A stretch of DNA of 64,000 nt. It comes from Microbotryum silenes-acaulis. Lineage: Eukaryota; Basidiomycota; Microbotryomycetes; Microbotryales; Microbotryaceae. Positions 58,825 to 64,000 of this stretch are shown one piece after another; positions within the stretch are counted from its first letter, which is position 1, and every line of letters starts with the position of its first letter. The DNA lies in NCBI GenBank assembly GCA_003665825.1, contig QPFY01000017.1, forward strand, positions 1-64,000. The letters are read 5' to 3'. The position numbers and the translations under genes were made by a program. The notes under the pieces were generated by a model, which had not been told where the DNA came from, did not search any database, and saw only the letters and a program-made list of their open reading frames with translations.

Positions 58825-61800
58825 ATGGTCCGCTACCTCTGTGTCGCCGAGAAGCCTTCCATCTCAAAGGCCATCACCCAAATTCTGTCAGGAGGACGTT
58901 TCACAACGGTCAGTTGACCCGCCCTACGACAAGCACCCAGCCGGTCGTCAAAGCGTCGTTAATTGACCATCAGGAGTCCTAATCACGTTCCCAACAGCGC
59001 AACGCTCGGCACCCCCAATGGATCAAGAACTACGACTTTTCGTATCGACTCCCTCAACATGGTCCGGCGTTCACCGACTTCACCGTCACCGCCGTTGCGG
59101 GCCATCTCATGACATCCGACTTCCCCGACGCCTACAAGAATTGGCGAGGTTGCGATCCGTTTACCTTGTTCGATGCACCCATCAATCATACGGTCAACTC
59201 GGTCAGTCCGATTAAAACCATACTTGTCTAAAAAAACATGTGTGCTGATTCATGAAGACCTCTCCGACCTCAGGATCCGAATCAAAAAGGCATCGCGGCA
59301 AATTTGGCCGCCGAAGCGAGGAATGCGACCCACCTCATGATCTGGACCGATTGCGATCGTGAAGGCGAACACATCGGCAGTGAGGTCGCAACCGTGTGTC
59401 GCAAAGCCAATCCGAGGATCATCGTCAAGCGAGCGAGGTTCAGTGCGATCATAGCCAAGTCGGTGCCTCTCTGCCCCGGAGCTCAGTCGTGATCGACCCG
59501 AACTGACGGTTCGCTCCTTTATATAGCCAAATCAACAACGCTTGTCAGAACGCAGTCGAACTTGATATGCGACAAGTCAATGCTGTGGCCGCTCGGATGG
59601 ATCTCGACCTCCGTGTTGGAGCCGCCCTGACTCGGACGCAGACGCTTGGGCTGCAGGGCCGTTTCGCAGCTCTGGCGGAGAAGATCATCAGCTATGGCAA
59701 ATTAATGAAGCTGGCTACGAGTCAACTGACACCAAACTGATTTCAAGCTCGCACCGAACTTGCAGGTCCTTGTCAATTCCCTACATTGGGCTTCGTCGTC
59801 GATCAATACGAACGTGTGCAGGCATTCATCGCCGAGCAATTTTGGTTCATCCGAGTCGCGATCACGAGGGAGGACTCGACAACGGTGTTTCGGTGGCAAC
59901 GAGGAAAACTGTTTGACCACGATGTGGCGGAAGCCCTATTTGAGCAATGTCAGGAGGAGCCGGAGGCGACGGTGCTGTCGCAGCAGACCAAGCCGACTCA
60001 GAAATGGTCAGTCATTTGAGGCAGCAACAGCCAGACCCTGATATTGACTGATGTTTGGTGGATGCTCTAATAGGAAACCACTACCACTGACCACGGTCGA
60101 GCTGCAAAAGACGGGATCTCGACTTTTGAGAATGACACCCAAGCAAATCCTCGATGTAGGCTCTGGCCGGACGACTCATCCGAGTGTTACACTCTTACTA
60201 ATGAAGAGCCGGTCGATTCGTACAGACCTCGGACAGCTTGTATCAGCGCGGTATCTTGTCCTACCCACGTACGGAGACCGACATCTTTGACAAGGATTTC
60301 GATTTCATGGACCTGATCCAGAAACAGACTGGCGATGGCGCTTGGGGGCCTTTTGCGACCAAGTGAGCCGGACGACACGCAATACTACGCAGTATATTGA
60401 TGATATTGATGATTGATGACTACATTCCGTTCACCCAGCCTCGCGAACGGCGGCTTCGAGCGACCCCGGAACGGCAGAAAGGACGACAAAGCCCACCCCC
60501 CTATCCACCCGACTTCCCACGTCAACAACCTCACAGGCGACGACAAGAAGGTCTACGATCTCGTCGTGCGACGATTCCTCGCTTGCTGCTCCAAGAATGC
60601 TCGAGGCCTCGAAACGACGGTCGAGCTCTCGATCGCCGACGAACGCTTCACCGCTTCGGGCTTGATCGTCCAAGAGCGCAATTACCTCGACGTCTACATC
60701 TACGACAAATGGGCCGGCAACCTATTGCCCTCGTTTGAGGTAGGCGAACGCTTCGTCCCCGACGAATGCTCACTCGATGAAGGTTCTACGACCCGCCCCA
60801 ATCTCTTGACCGAAGCCGATCTCGTTTCTCTAATGGACAAGAACGGCATCGGAACAGATGCGACGATTGCCGAACATATCGCCAAGATCATCGAGCGCGA
60901 ATACGTCATGAAGCAACGCCAAGGAGGGACCGAATACCTCGTTCCTTCGACATTAGGGATTGGCTTGGTCGAGGGGTACAACGCGATTGGGTTCGACAAG
61001 TCTTTATCGAAGCCTTATTTGCGAAGGTTGACGGAACGGAGGATGGATGAGATTTGTCAGGGGAGTAAAACGAAGACGCAGGTGATTGATGAGACGTTGG
61101 ATGAGTATAGGCAGATGTTCATCAAGGCCAAGAGGGAGTTTCAGACCTTTATCGATTCGGTCGCAAAGTATATCGATGGGGATGGAGGAGGAGGTGCTGG
61201 TGGGGATGGTCCGAGCGATGATGATCAGGGTAGAGGCGGCGCACCAGCGGCTGGGAGACGACCGAGGGGAGGGGCAGCTGAGGGGAGAGGGAGGGGCAGG
61301 GGCAGAGGGTCTGCTGCAAGGGGACGTGGTGCAGGTCGAGGGGCGGGAGCCGGGAGGAACAATGAGGACGATGACGATGATGGATCGAACGGGCCTGCCG
61401 GTGGAGGAGCAAGAGGTCGTGGACGAGGGAGAGGCGCAGCTGCTACTGCCACTGCCGCGAGAGCACCTACTCGAGCAGAAGCTGGACGAAGTCGAAAGAA
61501 TGCACAGCCGCTTCCACCAGCGGTTCCCAAAGACGAAGTCGAGATTGAAGACGAGGCCGAAACTGGGCATGACAACTACGAGTATGACATGGAGTCGGTT
61601 GGAATAGGTTAGTTGATGTGGTTCCCTTTTCACCTAAACTGCTCCCTGATGCGGGTTTGCTCTTGAACAGAAGAAGCCATAGCGATCGGACGGGATCTCT
61701 ACATCCGCGAACGGGAGGCCATGCTTCGCAACACCCCACCCGGCATGCCACCTACCTGCGATTGCGGTGACCTATCGGTCAAGAGGACGGTCATGAAGCA

Positions 61801-62699
61801 ATCCGCCAATACGGGCCGCAAGTTTTGGGCGTGTCATTTGGGCATGGGTGGTTGTGGTTTCTTTGCGTGGGCCGATGAACCGGGGTCTTCCCGAGGGAAC
61901 ACGGCGTCACCGCCGAAGAAGCGACCGTTTGCTGGTCCGAGCGACGTGAGCTCTTCAGCCTGTGCATACAGTCAAAAGAGTTTAGTACTGAATTCATTGT
62001 CCGTCACAACAGTCGCGATCGCCCGTTCGACCTCGCTTCGCCGCTCCGACTGGGCAAGATGCAGCAGAGGGACAACGATGCGAATGTAATCTCACGCCTG
62101 TCGAACGCACCGTCACCAAGGAAGGCCCCAACACCGGTCGACGATTCCTGATGTGCAATAACACGTCCAAGAGTGCACAATGCAAATACTTTGTGTGGCT
62201 TGACGAGGATGATGCTCCAGGTCGGGCTGGAGGAAGTGGGAGTGGGAGTGGAAATAATGGTGCGGGCGCGGGAGGTGGAGGAGGTCGCCCCCCGACAGGA
62301 GAATGCTTCATTTGCAAGCAAGAAGGCCATTGGTCACGAGATTGCCCGAGTAAGAACGTAGCAAGAGGTGACGATTGGAACGGTAGCGGTAACGGCGGGG
62401 GTGGTCGAGCTCCGGCGGGCGAGTGTTTCATTTGCAAGGAGGAAGGGCATTGGTCGAGGGACTGTCCCAGCAAGAATGAGCGAGGAGGAGGGGGTGGAGG
62501 GGCTTCGAATGGAGTCAGAGCTGGTGGAGGCGGAGGGACATGCTTCAGTTGTGGCGAAGAGGGCCACTACTCGTCGGCTTGTCCCAATCCCAAAGGCGGT
62601 AGTGGAACGGGTGGGGGTTCGTCCAAGAGGGGCCGTGGTCGTGGTCGAGGGGGCTCCACCGCGCGTGGGGTTCGAGGTCGAGGTAACAGATACGGGTGA
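58825..62699 (+). CDS. TOP3: DNA topoisomerase III with GRF and CCHC zinc-finger tail
   Basis: Ten exons: 58,825-58,908, 58,998-59,201, 59,274-59,458, 59,527-59,696, 59,766-60,006, 60,074-60,155, 60,226-60,362, 60,439-61,607, 61,671-61,945 and 62,013-62,699, in frame; 1077 residues. Type IA topoisomerase that resolves recombination intermediates with a RecQ helicase and Rmi1. Landmarks: [28 protein letters not shown] (Toprim), [30 protein letters not shown] (catalytic Tyr) and [17 protein letters not shown]. The tail is an RG-rich linker (61,180-61,450), two GRF zinc fingers (CDCGDLS...CGFFAW; CECNLTP...CKYFVW), then three CCHC knuckles. Budding yeast Top3 (656 residues) lacks this tail; animal Top3-alpha has a similar one. 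The fourth intron appears to start with GC. Confidence 0.95.
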
Positions 62700-63283
62700 A
62701 CGCTTACTGAGTGTCGCAGACGATCAATTCAGGGACATATTTACTTTGTGCATTAGATCAAAGTGTTGTCGTACCATCCACGCAATCTCGCATCTCATCT
62801 CGTGGGAATTTCACCTGCCGGCATGCCAGCAGTTGTAGGCTTGAAAACTGACGGTTAATCTCAGCTGAGAAAGTTGAACGGCTACCTGTAGGGAAAGAAA
62901 GCATAACACAAGTTGAGAGCCGGCAATTTGACGAAACCATTTCGTCACGGGTATTTCCGACATTGTTATGAGAGACTCCCTTTCAGTGTCATCGTTGAAA
63001 TCGACATATGTATGACGCATCGCGCCGGTCGCTGGCCTGGGCGCGCGCGCCCCGTCCAAAAGGGGCCAGCGGATCCGCTCAGCCGAACAGAATGCGAGCC
63101 GTCGCCCCCGCGTTTCCTTCCTGAAACAGCACAAAAGCGGACTTGAGCTCAGGCGCCGTGCCTCGCCTCGCCTTTTGCCTCGCGATTGAGAGAGTCCCGC
63201 ACTCGCAACCAGCCGAATCTCAATCTTTGTTCCTTTCCTCCAACCACAGTATGTGGAACTAGAGCTGTACGACGTCTTTGACC
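62700..63283. promoter_or_regulatory. Intergenic region, no gene seen
   Basis: 584 bases between TOP3 and the start of the next plus-strand gene. Confidence 0.4.
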
Positions 63284-64000
63284 ATGCATTTGGGCCTGAA
63301 CGTGCACCAACCTCAGCGGGACCATGCCGTGTTCCCCGCGCGTCGCCCAGGAACGGACCCGAATGCCGCGAGCACTCGAACCGGCGAAGCGACTGAGCAT
63401 CGACTCTCGTCCCTCGTCGCTGCGTTGATTGGACCTTTCATCGTGCTCTTCTCTATCCCGGGGTTAACTGAATACTGGTCAGTATCATACGATTCGTATT
63501 GCGTCTTCATCAAACCCAACTACCTGGGTGTCGTCAGCATCGAGGTCGATGTTGATTCAGACTCAGCTCGGGCAAGCCAATGTTCCGGGCTCCGAATTGG
63601 GCGGCCGATCCCCTTCGCCGCCTGTCGATCAGGAACTCCGATCGAAACTGACGGCGGGATGGACCCGATTCATGCATTGACAATGCATGAGGAGATCAGA
63701 GCGGTACTAAAAAAAACTTCTTGTTTTTACAAATAGGTATACTCAAAAAGGCTCGACAGAAGAGCGGGACTGGAGCCAACCGGATCCGAATCTGATTGTC
63801 ATCTCGGGCACGATCACACTTGTACTCGGAATCATCGCCAACATTTTGCTCGCGCTGAGGCTGGTCGAAACACATGCTGTATGTCCGTCTCGTGGTCTTT
63901 CACTTCAAATCCACTCGACCAATATCTAACACTCTAATTTTCCGGTTCACCAATCAGCGATTCTGCATCTTCTCGGGCTTGTTCATTCTATCCTGGTTCA
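63284..64000 (+). CDS. 5' part of a membrane protein, probable TOK1-type outward K+ channel (partial)
   Basis: Exons 63,284-63,477 and 63,737-63,878, then a third from 63,958 running off the window. Phases agree (TG|G codon for Trp, then phase 0). Product: hydrophilic N-terminus, helix SSLVAALIGPFIVLFSIPGL, a loop TEYWYTQKGSTEERDW, helix LIVISGTITLVLGIIANILL, then RLVETHA and RFCIFSGLFILSWF. A hydrophobic N-terminus ending in a loop with W-Y and then a long helix with an N in the middle resembles fungal TOK channels, but the pore motifs (TxGYG-type) lie beyond the window. Intron 1, at 259 bp, is long for this locus. Confidence 0.5.

Noticed and set aside
61004..61633. 209-codon frame antisense to the TOP3 tail
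   Set aside because: Shadow of the RG-rich linker; Pro/Ser-rich with no domain.

Overview
The window is nuclear DNA of a fungus, most likely a basidiomycete yeast or relative. The evidence is GC-rich coding sequence, many short (about 50-100 bp) GT-AG introns, and fungal gene types: a fungal-type GH18 chitinase, mitochondrial ATM1, CSE1, a TOK1-like K+ channel, and Ty3/gypsy, Ty1/copia and fungal LINE elements. A placement in Pucciniomycotina is a guess from style, not proven. No bacterial operons, CRISPR or rRNA are seen. || Bases 1-32,500 are a repeat-rich block. A near-perfect inverted repeat (left arm 1-10,057, right arm 10,166-20,226, hinge about 100 bp) carries on each arm the RT part of a LINE ORF2 and a gypsy gag-pol without a 3' LTR. 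The right arm continues into the rest of the LINE (ORF1 plus the endonuclease part of ORF2, to 28,359). That LINE is split by a complete copia element (20,822-25,663) with 142/147-bp LTRs and a 5-bp target duplication. Next come a tRNA-like remnant, a second, truncated gypsy element broken by a 154-bp foldback insert, a decayed ORF, and a cluster of GTCAC motifs. The left arm differs from the right only in single-base homopolymer changes, nearly all in its first 520 bp, so an assembly fold-back is a serious alternative to a real palindrome. || Bases 32,500-64,000 are gene-dense host sequence. In order: a large disordered protein of unknown function (-), a frameshifted GH18 chitinase (-), an ARID-domain protein (-), a single-pass membrane protein (-), Tudor-SN/SND1 (+), the importin-alpha exporter CSE1 (-), an Hst3/4-like sirtuin (-), the mitochondrial ABC exporter ATM1 (-), a class I histone deacetylase (+), DNA topoisomerase III with a GRF and zinc-knuckle tail (+), and the 5' part of a probable TOK1-type K+ channel (+). 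These are independent housekeeping genes, not a pathway cluster; two pairs (membrane protein/SND1 and ATM1/HDAC) share divergent promoters. Exon structures of the unknown large gene, ARID, SND1, CSE1, HDAC and TOP3 were worked out by hand and keep frame throughout; the chitinase and sirtuin do not. || No clearly new biological system was found. The points most worth checking are the giant palindrome, the foldback insert, the GTCAC array, a possible Ty1-like +1 frameshift site in the copia element, a TAATG stop-start overlap in the LINE, a probable GC-AG intron in TOP3, and the elaborate TOP3 tail.
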